Shown here piece after piece: positions 37,348-46,044 of a stretch of DNA of 64,000 nt (position 1 is the stretch's first letter; every line of letters begins with the position of its first letter). The position numbers and the translations under genes were made by a program. Source of the stretch: an uncultured Mesorhizobium sp. (GTDB lineage Bacteria > Pseudomonadota > Alphaproteobacteria > Rhizobiales > Rhizobiaceae); assembly GCA_937958475.1 (NCBI GenBank), contig CALFXR010000207.1, positions 1 through 64,000 of the forward strand. The letters run 5' to 3'. The notes beneath the pieces were generated by a model. It did not search any database. It saw only the letters and a list, made by a program, of their open reading frames with translations, and was not told where the DNA came from.

Positions 37348-38048
37348 TGAACACGACGCTGAAAGTCATCTCACTCCTGCTCTCCTATCCGAGCGAGGAG
37401 CTGCAGGCGGCAGTGCCGGAGCTGAAGGCGGCGCTCGCCGCCGACGGCATCGGCGCGCGCGAGCAGAAGCTGCTCGGCCGGCTCGCCGACGACATCGCCC
37501 GGCTCGACCTCTACGAGGCGCAGGAACGCTACGTCTACCTCTTCGACCGCACGCGTTCCCTGTCGCTGCATCTGTTCGAACACGTCCACGGCGAGAGCCG
37601 CGACCGCGGCCAGGCCATGGTCGACCTGAAGACGATGTACGAGGACGCCGGCTTCGAGATCGATGCGAAGGAACTGCCCGACTACCTGCCGCTCTTCCTC
37701 GAATTCCTTTCGACCCGCACGGAGGAAGAGGCCGCTGAGCTGCTCGCCCAGACTGCGCACATCGCCGCGGCGCTGAAGGAGCGGCTGAAGAAGCGCGACT
37801 CCGTCTACGTCAACGCCTTCGGCGTGCTGGAGGCGCTGGGGCAGGGCAGGCCCGATGCCGCTCTCCTCCGCGAACTGCTCGATGCGCCGGAGGACGATCC
37901 CGACGACCTCGAAGCGCTCGATCGCCTCTGGGAAGAGGAGGCCGTGACCTTCGGCGGAAACGCCGGGGAGAACGCCTGCGGTCCCGACCGCCTGCGCACG
38001 CAGATGCGCGCCGCCGCACGCAAGCCCGACCAATCGCCGACCGCCTGA
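37347..38048 (+). CDS. narJ: Nitrate reductase assembly chaperone NarJ
   Basis: 233 residues, TorD/NarJ all-helical fold. The conserved N-terminus LKVISLLLSYPSEELQ, then YVYLFDRTRSLSLHLFEHVHGESRDRG and the ELPDYLPLFLEFLS segment are family signatures. It binds apo-NarG and directs cofactor insertion before membrane docking. The C-terminal tail is acidic and then basic. It is translationally coupled to narH. Confidence 0.95.
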   Translation: MNTTLKVISLLLSYPSEELQAAVPELKAALAADGIGAREQKLLGRLADDIARLDLYEAQERYVYLFDRTRSLSLHLFEHVHGESRDRGQAMVDLKTMYEDAGFEIDAKELPDYLPLFLEFLSTRTEEEAAELLAQTAHIAAALKERLKKRDSVYVNAFGVLEALGQGRPDAALLRELLDAPEDDPDDLEALDRLWEEEAVTFGGNAGENACGPDRLRTQMRAAARKPDQSPTA

Positions 38049-38061
38049 GGAGGATGGCGCC

Positions 38062-38781
38062 ATGCAGAACTTCCTGAATTCGCTGGTGTTCGGGATCTAC
38101 CCCTACATCGCCCTCGCGGTCCTCGTCGTCGGGACCGTCGTTCGCTACGATCGAGAGCCCTACACCTGGCGATCCGGATCGAGCCAGTTGCTGCGCCGCA
38201 AGCAGCTCGTCTGGGGCTCCGTCCTGTTCCATGTCGGCGTTCTGATGATCTTCGCCGGCCATGTCGTCGGCCTGCTCACGCCGATCGCGCTGTTCGACGC
38301 GCTGGGCGTCAGCCATGGCGCCAAGCAGATGCTGGCGATCGTCGCCGGCGGCGTCGCCGGCGTGATGGCGATCATCGGCGCGACGCTGCTCGTCCACCGC
38401 CGCCTGTTCGATGCGCGCGTGCGCGCGTCGTCGAGCGCCTCCGACACGCTGATCATCATCCTCCTGTGGATCCAGCTGGCGCTCGGCCTGCTGACGATAC
38501 CCGTCTCGATGCAGCATCTCGACGGCCACGAGATGGTCAAGTTCATGAACTGGGCCCAAGGCATCTTCACCTTCAATCCCGAGGCCTCCAGCTACGTCGC
38601 CGACGCGGCTGCGATCTTCAAGCTGCACCTCTTCCTCGGCCTGACGATCCTGCTCGTCTTCCCGTTCACCCGGCTCGTGCACATGCTGAGCGCTCCGGTC
38701 CGCTATCTGTGGCGGCCGGGCTACCAAGTGGTGCGGCAGAAACCATCCCGCGCGGCCTCCGTGCGGCTGCCGGCGGAGTAG
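38062..38781 (+). CDS. narI: Respiratory nitrate reductase, gamma (cytochrome b) subunit
   Basis: 239 residues with five membrane segments. Heme b ligands are predicted as H57 and H67 in helix II and H189 and H207 in helix V (KLHLFLG, RLVHMLS), spaced as in E. coli NarI. It anchors NarGH to the inner membrane and oxidises quinol on the periplasmic side. AGGAGG lies just upstream of the ATG. Confidence 0.97.
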   Translation: MQNFLNSLVFGIYPYIALAVLVVGTVVRYDREPYTWRSGSSQLLRRKQLVWGSVLFHVGVLMIFAGHVVGLLTPIALFDALGVSHGAKQMLAIVAGGVAGVMAIIGATLLVHRRLFDARVRASSSASDTLIIILLWIQLALGLLTIPVSMQHLDGHEMVKFMNWAQGIFTFNPEASSYVADAAAIFKLHLFLGLTILLVFPFTRLVHMLSAPVRYLWRPGYQVVRQKPSRAASVRLPAE

Positions 38782-38786
38782 GGGCC

Positions 38787-39704
38787 ATGGCGACCGTCTA
38801 CGACGTCAGCAAGACAACGGGATCCACGGGGAAGGGGCATGCCCACGGCGCCGATCCGACGTTCCAGGAACTCGACACGCGCATTCCGCCGAAGGCGAAG
38901 CCGGTCTTCTCGGCGGTCGCGGTGAACGGCCGGACGATCGACGAGGCCGACATCCTCGCCGAGGCGCAGCATCATCCTGCATCCAATCCGGGGGAGGCGC
39001 TCGCCGCCGCGGCGCGGGCGCTGGTGGTGCGCGAGTTGCTCGTCCAGGAGGCGCGCCGGCTCGGCATCGACGCGGCTGCGTGCCTTTGCGACGACGACGG
39101 GCGCAGCGAGACGCCGGACGAGGCGGCAATCCGGCTTCTCGTCGAACGCGAGGTCGCTGTGCCAGAAGCGACCGAGGCGGAATGCCGCCGCTACTACGCC
39201 AACAACCCGGCGCAGTTCCGCTCCGACGCGCTTTACGAAGCACGGCACATCCTCTTCGCCGCGCGGACCGACGACAGGGAGGCGAGGGCGGCGGCGAGGG
39301 CCGAGGCCGAGCGCCTGGTCGCCGTCCTCGAAAACCATCCCGGCGAGTTCGCCGCGCTGGCGCGCGCGTTCTCCGATTGTCCGTCACGGGAGCATGGCGG
39401 CAATCTCGGCCAGATCGGGCCGGGATCGACGGTGCCCGAGTTCGAGCGCGCACTCGATCGGGCCGCGACGACAGGCTTGCTTGCCGCGCCGGTGGAAAGC
39501 CGGTTCGGCATCCATGTCGTGTCGCTCGACCGACGCATACCCGGCGAGACGCTGCCGTTCGAGATCGTGCGCGAGCGCATCGCGGCGTGGCTGGAAGCAG
39601 CGAGCTGGTCCAGGGCCGTCTCGCAATACATCGCCGTCCTCGCCGGCAAGGCCGAGATCAGCGGGATCGACATCGGGGCCACGGAGGGACCCTTGATCCA
39701 ATAG
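38787..39704 (+). CDS. Parvulin-type peptidyl-prolyl isomerase (PpiC/NifM-like)
   Basis: 305 residues. Residues about 45-135 are a helical chaperone-like region and about 145-250 are the parvulin domain (ARHILFAARTDDRE, FAALARAFSDCPSREHGGNLGQIGPGSTVPEFERAL, ESRFGIHVVSLDRR). There is no signal peptide, so it is cytoplasmic, unlike SurA or PrsA. Such PPIases follow narI in many nar operons and are presumed to help maturation of the reductase, as NifM does for nitrogenase. It starts 5 bases after narI. Three cysteines occur before and within the domain. Confidence 0.88.
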   Translation: MATVYDVSKTTGSTGKGHAHGADPTFQELDTRIPPKAKPVFSAVAVNGRTIDEADILAEAQHHPASNPGEALAAAARALVVRELLVQEARRLGIDAAACLCDDDGRSETPDEAAIRLLVEREVAVPEATEAECRRYYANNPAQFRSDALYEARHILFAARTDDREARAAARAEAERLVAVLENHPGEFAALARAFSDCPSREHGGNLGQIGPGSTVPEFERALDRAATTGLLAAPVESRFGIHVVSLDRRIPGETLPFEIVRERIAAWLEAASWSRAVSQYIAVLAGKAEISGIDIGATEGPLIQ

Positions 39705-39713
39705 GGAGGTCAG

Positions 39714-40295
39714 ATGGACCTGGAAGCCGAATCGCGGGCACTGGCGATCGCGGCACTGGCGGGGAGGCCGCCGGTCGATCAGTTGCGGTCGCCGCTCGAC
39801 TACATCTTCGCGGAACATTTTCGCCAGCGAAGCCTGTGCCGCATCCTCTGCGAGCTGGCCGCGCAGGCGCATCTCGACAAGGAAATGGCGACGGCCGCGC
39901 TCGACTTCCTGCGGACGGATTTCGGACTCCACGTCGTCGACGAGGAAAAGGATCTCTTCCCGCTGCTACGCCGGCGCCGGCAGAGGCAGGACCGCATGAA
40001 CGACATACTCGGGACGTTGTCCGCGGAACACGCAGCCGACGCGATCGACGCCAACCAGATCATTGCGGCGCTGGCCGCGGCCCTCGATGACGAAAACCCC
40101 GTCCGACTGGATGACACGGCAAGGGCGCTGATGACCAGTTTTGCTGCGAACGAGCGACGCCATCTGACGACCGAGAACGCCATCGTACTACCCCTGGCGC
40201 GGGCGCGGCTCACGATCACCGATCTCGAAACGCTCGGCCGCCACATGGCCGCCCGGCGCAGCGTCGCCTATCCGGAGGGCAGGGATGCTGTCTGA
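39714..40295 (+). CDS. Hemerythrin-like (HHE) protein
   Basis: 193 residues, predicted all-helical. Putative diiron ligands are H35 (FAEHFRQRS), H73 and E77 (GLHVVDEEKDLFP), H106 (LSAEHAAD), and H150 and E154 (ERRHLTTENAIVLP), the hemerythrin spacing. Likely roles are binding O2 or NO, or supplying iron to damaged centres, as for the DNR-regulated hemerythrins and RIC/YtfE of denitrifiers. GGGAGGTC precedes the ATG, and it overlaps the carbonic anhydrase gene by 11 bases. Confidence 0.8.
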   Translation: MDLEAESRALAIAALAGRPPVDQLRSPLDYIFAEHFRQRSLCRILCELAAQAHLDKEMATAALDFLRTDFGLHVVDEEKDLFPLLRRRRQRQDRMNDILGTLSAEHAADAIDANQIIAALAAALDDENPVRLDDTARALMTSFAANERRHLTTENAIVLPLARARLTITDLETLGRHMAARRSVAYPEGRDAV

Positions 40296-40932
40296 CCTTT
40301 TCGAGCACAATCGCCGCTGGGCGGACGAGAAACGCCGCGACGACCCCGACTATTTTCGCAGACTGGCCGGCCTGCAGCGGCCGGAATATCTCTGGATCGG
40401 CTGTTCCGACAGCCGCGTGCCGGCCAACGTCATCACCGGGCTGGAACCCGGCGAGGTGTTCGTCCACCGCAACGTCGCCAACCTCGTGCACAGGGCCGAC
40501 GTCAATCTCCTCTCGGTGCTCGAATTCGCCGTCGAGACGCTGGAGGTGAAGCACGTCATCGTCTGCGGCCACTATGGCTGCGGCGGCGTGCGCGCGGCCA
40601 TGGACGGCAACCGCCACGGCATCATCGACCACTGGCTGCAACCTATCCGCGACATCGCCGACGGCTGCGGCGACCTCCTGCCGGACGAGCACGACGGCGA
40701 CCGCCGCCTCGACCGCATCTGCGAGCTCAACGTCCAGTCGCAGGTCGCCGGCCTGGCGCGAACGCCGATCATCCAGTCGGCATGGAAGCGCGGCCGCAGC
40801 ATCACCATCCACGGCTGGATCTACAGCCTCGACGACGGCCTGCTGCGCAACCTCGACTGCAGCGCCGACGGACCCGGCGAAGCGGTCAAGGCCGGCCGCT
40901 GCTCTTGCCACCTGATCGACAAAGGACAATGA
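40285..40932 (+). CDS. Beta-class carbonic anhydrase
   Basis: 215 residues. Zinc ligands C40, H96 and C99 with the Asp42/Arg44 pair (WIGCSDSRVP, VCGHYGCGG) define a beta-carbonic anhydrase of the Can (CynT2) type. It interconverts CO2 and bicarbonate in the cytoplasm. Its start lies inside the hemerythrin-like gene, so it is part of the nar transcript, an unusual place for this enzyme. Confidence 0.95.
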   Translation: MLSDLFEHNRRWADEKRRDDPDYFRRLAGLQRPEYLWIGCSDSRVPANVITGLEPGEVFVHRNVANLVHRADVNLLSVLEFAVETLEVKHVIVCGHYGCGGVRAAMDGNRHGIIDHWLQPIRDIADGCGDLLPDEHDGDRRLDRICELNVQSQVAGLARTPIIQSAWKRGRSITIHGWIYSLDDGLLRNLDCSADGPGEAVKAGRCSCHLIDKGQ

Positions 40933-40936
40933 TCTG

Positions 40937-41542
40937 ATGACCGTCACATTCGCACACCGCAAGGGACGCTCCGTGCAACCGGACAATCAAGAGACGTTTC
41001 CGCTCGTCGCCGGCGTTGTCGGCCATGGCCGCGAGCCGGTCGACCCGCTGCTCGAGGCGGCCGCGCGCACGCTCCGCGCCATGGGCTATCGCGTCGGCGG
41101 TTTCGTCCAGGAGGAGCGCATCGCCGACGGCTGCTGCGCGGCGACCTATCTGCGCGACATCGAGGACGGGCGCAGCGTCCTGATTACCCAGATCCTCGGC
41201 GCAGAGGCAAAGGGCTGCCGGCTCGATCCGCAGCGCCTCGCCCAGGCGTGCGTCGGACTGCTCGACAGCCTCGACGGCGGCATCGACCTGCTCGTGCTCA
41301 ATCGCTTCGGCAAGGACGAGGCGGAGGGCCGCGGCTTCCGCACCGTCATCGAGAAGGCGCTCGGCCTGGGCATCCCGGTTCTGTTCGGCGTGCGCGAGGC
41401 CTATGCGCCGGCGCTTGGAGACTTCGCCGGCGACTACGGCACGACGCTTGCGCCCGACGAGGCCGCGATCATCGCGTGGTGCGTCGACGTGCTCGGCCGG
41501 CGGGGAGGGGATGCCGCGAAGGGCGAGAAAACGGCAGCGTGA
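40937..41542 (+). CDS. DUF2478 family protein
   Basis: 201 residues. LVAGVVGHGREPVDPLLEAAARTLRAMGYRVGGFVQEE resembles a P-loop-like nucleotide-binding start, and LLVLNRFGKDEAEGRGFRTVIEKALGLGIPVLFGV is the DUF2478 signature. Family members are often encoded near molybdenum-enzyme or molybdate-transport genes; their biochemical role is not known. It is the last gene of the nar transcription unit, 4 bases after the carbonic anhydrase. Confidence 0.75.
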   Translation: MTVTFAHRKGRSVQPDNQETFPLVAGVVGHGREPVDPLLEAAARTLRAMGYRVGGFVQEERIADGCCAATYLRDIEDGRSVLITQILGAEAKGCRLDPQRLAQACVGLLDSLDGGIDLLVLNRFGKDEAEGRGFRTVIEKALGLGIPVLFGVREAYAPALGDFAGDYGTTLAPDEAAIIAWCVDVLGRRGGDAAKGEKTAA

Positions 41543-41627
41543 ACGGCAATCAGGCCTTGCATCGCATCACACCCATCAGTCGCATAAGATATATTATGGA
41601 ACCTATTGCAACGCTGCCAGCTGAGAG

Positions 41628-42257
41628 CTACGGTCTCGTCGTCCAAAGGAATTCTACCTGGTCCCTCATAAACGGCGGCAGTTCCGAGGCATTGAGCGAA
41701 TTCACATATGACAGCGCTGCGTCGCGTCCATGGACGATCTTCGTTAAGGTGTACATGACGATGGGATACCGTGCCGACGCGATGTAGGGATTGTTCAGTC
41801 GATAGTGATTAAGTGCGCCCTCCGCGCTCGAAAGCGACCGAACCCATTCGAAGACGGCAGGCCCGTTCTCTTCAATGTGTCGATACGCTGCGTGCTGCGA
41901 TTCTTCATCGATTGCGTAAGGAGGAAAGTCCGCGGAGCTTAAACCCCTGGCAACATTATCTAGATCGATGATAATCATCGGCGTAGGATAAAGTTTCGAT
42001 CCATCCATCTTGTCACGCCAAAATGCTTTGTAGATTGTTTTGAACTCAGTATTGTTAATAGAAAACAATACCTCCATCTTGTAAGCATAATATTGGCCAG
42101 AAATCCGGCTTTCGACCTTGATTGTATTATCGCTACCTGCCGGCGATATCAGGAACCCTTTCCGCAATTCTGCTTCGGTGCGCGGCCTCGTGTCGGTCAA
42201 TCGGCCAATCGTCCGAGACAGAAACTCCGCGATATGGGCCCGGTCTTCCCGTTGCAT
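41628..42257 (-). CDS. AT-rich orphan ORF, hypothetical protein
   Basis: 209 residues from ATG 42257; the frame stays open to 42380 but those codons overlap ybaK in another frame, so the N-terminus is uncertain and the gene may be a 5'-truncated remnant. No family recognised. The protein is mixed alpha/beta with an aromatic-rich core (YYAYKMEVLFSINN, YPTPMIIIDLDN). No signal peptide or membrane span is visible. Base composition is far lower in G+C than the flanking genes and codons such as ATA, AAT and TTA are common, pointing to horizontal origin. It is convergent with the nar operon. Confidence 0.6.
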   Translation of the reverse strand: MQREDRAHIAEFLSRTIGRLTDTRPRTEAELRKGFLISPAGSDNTIKVESRISGQYYAYKMEVLFSINNTEFKTIYKAFWRDKMDGSKLYPTPMIIIDLDNVARGLSSADFPPYAIDEESQHAAYRHIEENGPAVFEWVRSLSSAEGALNHYRLNNPYIASARYPIVMYTLTKIVHGRDAALSYVNSLNASELPPFMRDQVEFLWTTRP

Positions 42258-42306
42258 AATTGCTGTCGATTTCCAGCGCTGATCTTCGGAAAAAAGTACT
42301 TGGACA

Positions 42307-42804
42307 TTATCCGGGGGAAGAAATATCCGCAACGATTGCCACACCAGCCGCACGGACGAGTTCCGCGGGATTTGCGGCAAACACTGCGTCGTGCGCGCCG
42401 GCCGCGGCCCACACCACGTCGAAGCCGAGCAGCGTCTCGTCGGCGAACGCGGGAATGGCGATACGGTGGCCGATCGGCGCGACGCCGCCGATGGCGAAGC
42501 CGGTCTCGTCGCGCACGTGGCGCGGCTCGGCGCGCTTCAGCGGCTCGCCGGCGAGTGCCGCGGCCTTGGCGAGGTCGAGCCGGTTGGGCCCGGAGACGAG
42601 GAACAGATAGAGGCGTCCGCTGCGCTCGCCCTGAAACACCAGCGACTTGACGATCTGGGCGACGGTGCAGCCACATTGCGCCGCGGCTTCTTCCGCCGTG
42701 CGCGTCGAGGCGCCCATGCGCCTGACCTCGATCGCGAGCCCGGCGTCGCGCGCCGCGGCCGTGACGCGCTCGATGCTGCCGGCCGGCTTTGCCGCGTCAC
42801 TCAT
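42307..42804 (-). CDS. YbaK/ProX-type aminoacyl-tRNA deacylase domain protein
   Basis: 165 residues, a complete YbaK/aminoacyl-tRNA-associated domain. It contains TAEEAAAQCGCTVAQIVKSLVFQ (with the conserved lysine), FLVSGPNRLDLAKAAALAG and GFAIGGVAPIGH. Relatives hydrolyse mischarged tRNAs (Cys- or Ala-tRNA-Pro). ATG 42804 overlaps the stop of the upstream hydrolase gene by 8 bases; the frame extends to 42831 but the overlap favours 42804. It is the last gene of the rlpA-to-ybaK run. Confidence 0.88.
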   Translation of the reverse strand: MSDAAKPAGSIERVTAAARDAGLAIEVRRMGASTRTAEEAAAQCGCTVAQIVKSLVFQGERSGRLYLFLVSGPNRLDLAKAAALAGEPLKRAEPRHVRDETGFAIGGVAPIGHRIAIPAFADETLLGFDVVWAAAGAHDAVFAANPAELVRAAGVAIVADISSPG

Positions 42805-43606
42805 ACGGCACCTCGACGACCAGCCCGTCATAGGCCGGCTCGACGTTGTTCGGCGTCTTCGCCATCACCGTTTCATAGTCGAGCGGAATGTGCATGTGGG
42901 TCAGCACCGCGCGTTTCGGCGCGAGCTTCTCGATCCATTCGAGCGATTCCGAAAGCGACAGATGGCTCGGATGGCTTCGGTACTGCAGCGCGTCAATGAC
43001 CAGCAGGTCGAGGCCTTTCAACCGGTCGGCGGTCGTCGGCGGAAAGTTGGAGACGTCCGGGCAGTAGGCGATCTGGCCGATGCGGAAACCCAGCGAGATG
43101 ATGTCGCCGTGGATCTGCGGCAGCGGTTCGAAGGTGAGGGCACCCCCCTCGCCCCGGATCGAAAACGTCTCGTCGTGGTCGATCGCATGAGCCTTCAGGA
43201 TCGGCGGATAGGCGCTGCCGGGCGGCGTGACGAAGCAGTAGCCGAAGGCGTCGTGCAGGCGCACGGTCGTCGGGTGGTCGGCATAGACGTCCATCAGCCG
43301 GCGCTGCTCGAGCACGTAGCCGCGCAGGTCGTCGATGCCGTGGATGTGATCGGCATGGGCGTGCGTATAGACGGCGGCGTCGAGTGTCTTCACCCGCGCC
43401 ATCAGCATCTGTTCGCGGAAATCAGGACCGGTATCGATGACGACACGCGTGATGCCCGCCGCCGAGACGCGCTCGACCAGGGCCGAGGCGCGCATGCGCC
43501 GGTTCTTCGGGTTGGTCGGGTCGCAGCCGCCCCAGTCGCCCGAAATCCGCGGCACGCCGGGCGAGGAGCCGCAGCCGAGGATGGTGAGGCGCAGCAGGTC
43601 GGTCAC
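42797..43606 (-). CDS. MBL-fold metal-dependent hydrolase (PhnP-like)
   Basis: 269 residues, GTG start overlapping the tatD stop (GTGA). The metallo-beta-lactamase motif THAHADHIHGIDDLRG binds two metals; LGCGSSPGVPRISGDWGGCDP at the N-terminus carries cysteines seen in PhnP-like phosphodiesterases. The likely activity is a cyclic phosphodiesterase on a ribosyl phosphate or nucleic-acid-like substrate. In rhizobia this gene regularly follows tatD, as here. Confidence 0.87.
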   Translation of the reverse strand: MTDLLRLTILGCGSSPGVPRISGDWGGCDPTNPKNRRMRASALVERVSAAGITRVVIDTGPDFREQMLMARVKTLDAAVYTHAHADHIHGIDDLRGYVLEQRRLMDVYADHPTTVRLHDAFGYCFVTPPGSAYPPILKAHAIDHDETFSIRGEGGALTFEPLPQIHGDIISLGFRIGQIAYCPDVSNFPPTTADRLKGLDLLVIDALQYRSHPSHLSLSESLEWIEKLAPKRAVLTHMHIPLDYETVMAKTPNNVEPAYDGLVVEVPYE

Positions 43607-44403
43607 AACCGGACGCCCTGCTCTGTCGGGCGCGGCATCTTCTTGAAAAGCCGGAAGAAATTGTCGGTGGTCAGCCGCGCTGCCTCGGCAGCGTCGACGC
43701 CGATCGTCTCGCCGAGCACCGCGGCCGTGTGGGCGACGTAGGCCGGCTCGTTGCGCTTGCCGCGGAACGGCATCGGCGCGAGATAGGGCGCGTCGGTCTC
43801 GACCAGCAGGCGGTCGTGCGGCACCGTGCGCGCGATGGCGCGCAGTTCCTCCGACTTGCGGAAGGTCAGGATGCCGGAGAACGAGACATAGCCGCCGAGG
43901 CGCACGCCGGCATCGGCGAGGCGCTGGCCGGAGGAAAAGCAGTGCAAAATGAAGGGGAAGGCCCCCTTCCCGCTTTCTTCTTCCAGGATCGCGATCATGT
44001 CGTCGTCGGCGTCGCGCGAATGGATGACGAGCGGCAAGCCGGTCGCGCGCGCCGCCGCGATGTGGGCGCGCAGGCCGGTCGCCTGCGCCTCGCGTGGTGC
44101 GTAGTCGTAGAAATAGTCGAGGCCGGCTTCGCCGATGGCGACGACCTTCGGATGCGCCGACAGGCGGATCAGTTCGTCGGCCCCGATGTCGAGTTCCTCG
44201 GCGGCGTTGTGCGGATGCGTGCCGACCGAGCAGTAGACGCTGTCATAGGCTTCGGCGATCGCCAGCACGCCTGGAAAGCGGCGCACGCGCGTCGAGATGG
44301 TCACCATGCGGCCGACGCCGGCCGCATGCGCCCGCGCCACGATCGCGTCGCGATCGTCGGCGAAGTCGGGGAAGTCGAGGTGGCAGTGGCTGTCGACGAG
44401 CAC
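43603..44403 (-). CDS. tatD: TatD family metal-dependent DNase
   Basis: 266 residues. Metal ligands are visible in VDSHCHLDFP, GEAGLDYFYDY, HSRDADDDM, HCFSSG and ETDAPYLAP, the TatD set. It acts as a 3'-5' exonuclease or AP endonuclease in DNA quality control. The start is GTG 44403, 2 bases after the metG stop; the frame upstream of it is a metG shadow. Confidence 0.92.
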   Translation of the reverse strand: MLVDSHCHLDFPDFADDRDAIVARAHAAGVGRMVTISTRVRRFPGVLAIAEAYDSVYCSVGTHPHNAAEELDIGADELIRLSAHPKVVAIGEAGLDYFYDYAPREAQATGLRAHIAAARATGLPLVIHSRDADDDMIAILEEESGKGAFPFILHCFSSGQRLADAGVRLGGYVSFSGILTFRKSEELRAIARTVPHDRLLVETDAPYLAPMPFRGKRNEPAYVAHTAAVLGETIGVDAAEAARLTTDNFFRLFKKMPRPTEQGVRL

Positions 44404-44405
44404 GC

Positions 44406-45956
44406 TCAGCCCTGCTCCGCCTGCTCGACGTAGCGCGGGAAGACGCCCGCCGGCGCCGGCAGCGGCGTTCCGGAAACCAGCGCGTCGGCCTCGCCGACAT
44501 GGGCGAACTCGCGCCTGTCTGCGGCAACCGCGAGCAGGTCGAGCAGCTTCGCCGCCGAGCCCGGAATGTAGGGCTGGCAGAGGATCGCCACCCGCCGGAC
44601 CGTCTCGGCCGTGGTGTGCAGCACCGTCTCCATGCGCGCCGGATCGGTCTTCTTCAAGGCCCACGGCTCCTGGCCGGCGAAATAGCGGTTGGCCTCGGCG
44701 ACCACGGCGAAGATCGCCGCCAGCGCGAGATGGATGCCCTGCTCCGCCATCGCCTTGCGCGCCGTCCGGAGTGCGGCCTCGGCCTGGTCGAGGATGGCGC
44801 GGTCGACGTCGGCGAGCGTGCCGCGCTCCGGCACCTTGCCGCCGCAGTTCTTGGCGATCATCGACAATGAGCGCTGCGCCAGATTGCCGAGATCGTTGGC
44901 AAGGTCTGCATTGGTGCGGTTGACGATCGCTTCGTGGCTGTAGTTGCCGTCCTGGCCGAACGGGATCTCGCGCAGCAGGAAATAGCGCAGCTGGTCGAGC
45001 CCGTAATGCTCGGCGAGCGCGAACGGATCGATGACGTTGCCGACCGACTTCGACATCTTCTCCCCGCGGTTGAAGACGAAGCCATGGCCGAACACGCGCC
45101 GCGGGACTTCCACTCCGGCCGACATCAGGAACGCCGGCCAGTAGATGGCGTGAAAACGCACGATGTCCTTGCCGATGATGTGGACGTCGGCCGGCCAGTA
45201 GCGCCAACGTTCAGCACTTTCATCGGGATATCCGGCTCCGGTGATGTAGTTGGTGAGCGCGTCGACCCACACGTACATGACGTGCTTCTCGTCGCCGGGA
45301 ACCGGCACGCCCCAGTCGAACGTGGTGCGCGACACCGACAGGTCCTTCAGCCCCGACTTGATGAAGCTGATCACCTCGTTGCGCCGCTCCGGCGGGCTGA
45401 TGAAGCCCGGGTTCTTCTCGTAGAGGTCGAGCAGGCGGTCTGCATAGGCCGAGAGACGGAAGAAGTAGCTCTCTTCCTCGACCCATTCGACCGGCGTTCC
45501 CTGTGGGCCGTAGCGGACGCCGTCGGCGCGCAGCTCGGTCTCCTCCTCGCCGTAATAGGCCTCGTCGCGGACCGAATACCAGCCGGCGTAGCCGCCCTTG
45601 TAGATGTCGCCATTGGCCGCCATGGCGCGCCAGATCGCCTGGCTCGCGGCGTAGTGGCGCGGCTCGGTGGTGCGGATGAAGTCGTCGTTGGAGATGTTCA
45701 GCGCTGACGCCATGCGGCGGAACTCGGCCGAGTTGCGGTCGGCGAGCTCGCGCGCGGTCAGCCCCTCCTTGCGCGCCGTCTGCAGCATCTTGATGCCGTG
45801 CTCGTCGGTGCCGGTGAGGAAGAAGACGTCCTTGCCGTCGAGGCGCTGGAAACGCGCCAGCGCGTCGGTGGCGATCATCTCGTAGGCGTGGCCGATATGC
45901 GGCTTGCCGTTCGGATAGGAAATCGCGGTCGTGATGTAGAATTTTTCGCGTGACAT
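44406..45956 (-). CDS. metG: Methionyl-tRNA synthetase
   Basis: 516 residues, a short MetRS without the C-terminal EMAP-type tRNA-binding domain. The class I signature is [13 protein letters not shown] (HIGH) near residue 15, and [13 protein letters not shown] is the second. The connective peptide lacks a cysteine-rich zinc knuckle ([15 protein letters not shown]). It charges tRNA-Met. It follows holB with an 88-bp gap that includes a short GC-rich hairpin at 46024-46038. Confidence 0.96.
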   Translation of the reverse strand: MSREKFYITTAISYPNGKPHIGHAYEMIATDALARFQRLDGKDVFFLTGTDEHGIKMLQTARKEGLTARELADRNSAEFRRMASALNISNDDFIRTTEPRHYAASQAIWRAMAANGDIYKGGYAGWYSVRDEAYYGEEETELRADGVRYGPQGTPVEWVEEESYFFRLSAYADRLLDLYEKNPGFISPPERRNEVISFIKSGLKDLSVSRTTFDWGVPVPGDEKHVMYVWVDALTNYITGAGYPDESAERWRYWPADVHIIGKDIVRFHAIYWPAFLMSAGVEVPRRVFGHGFVFNRGEKMSKSVGNVIDPFALAEHYGLDQLRYFLLREIPFGQDGNYSHEAIVNRTNADLANDLGNLAQRSLSMIAKNCGGKVPERGTLADVDRAILDQAEAALRTARKAMAEQGIHLALAAIFAVVAEANRYFAGQEPWALKKTDPARMETVLHTTAETVRRVAILCQPYIPGSAAKLLDLLAVAADRREFAHVGEADALVSGTPLPAPAGVFPRYVEQAEQG

Positions 45957-46044
45957 GTGTGAGCCGTTCGCAGGGCGAGGAAATTCGGTGCGGTGAGATA
46001 GCGCATCGGAACGGCCATAGCCATCCCGCGCCGCGGGACGGGCG

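Noticed and set aside
46024..46038. GC hairpin TCCCGC-GCC-GCGGGA between holB and metG as a terminator
   Set aside because: No T-rich tail follows on the minus strand, the stem is only 6 bp, and holB-metG are expected to be co-transcribed.
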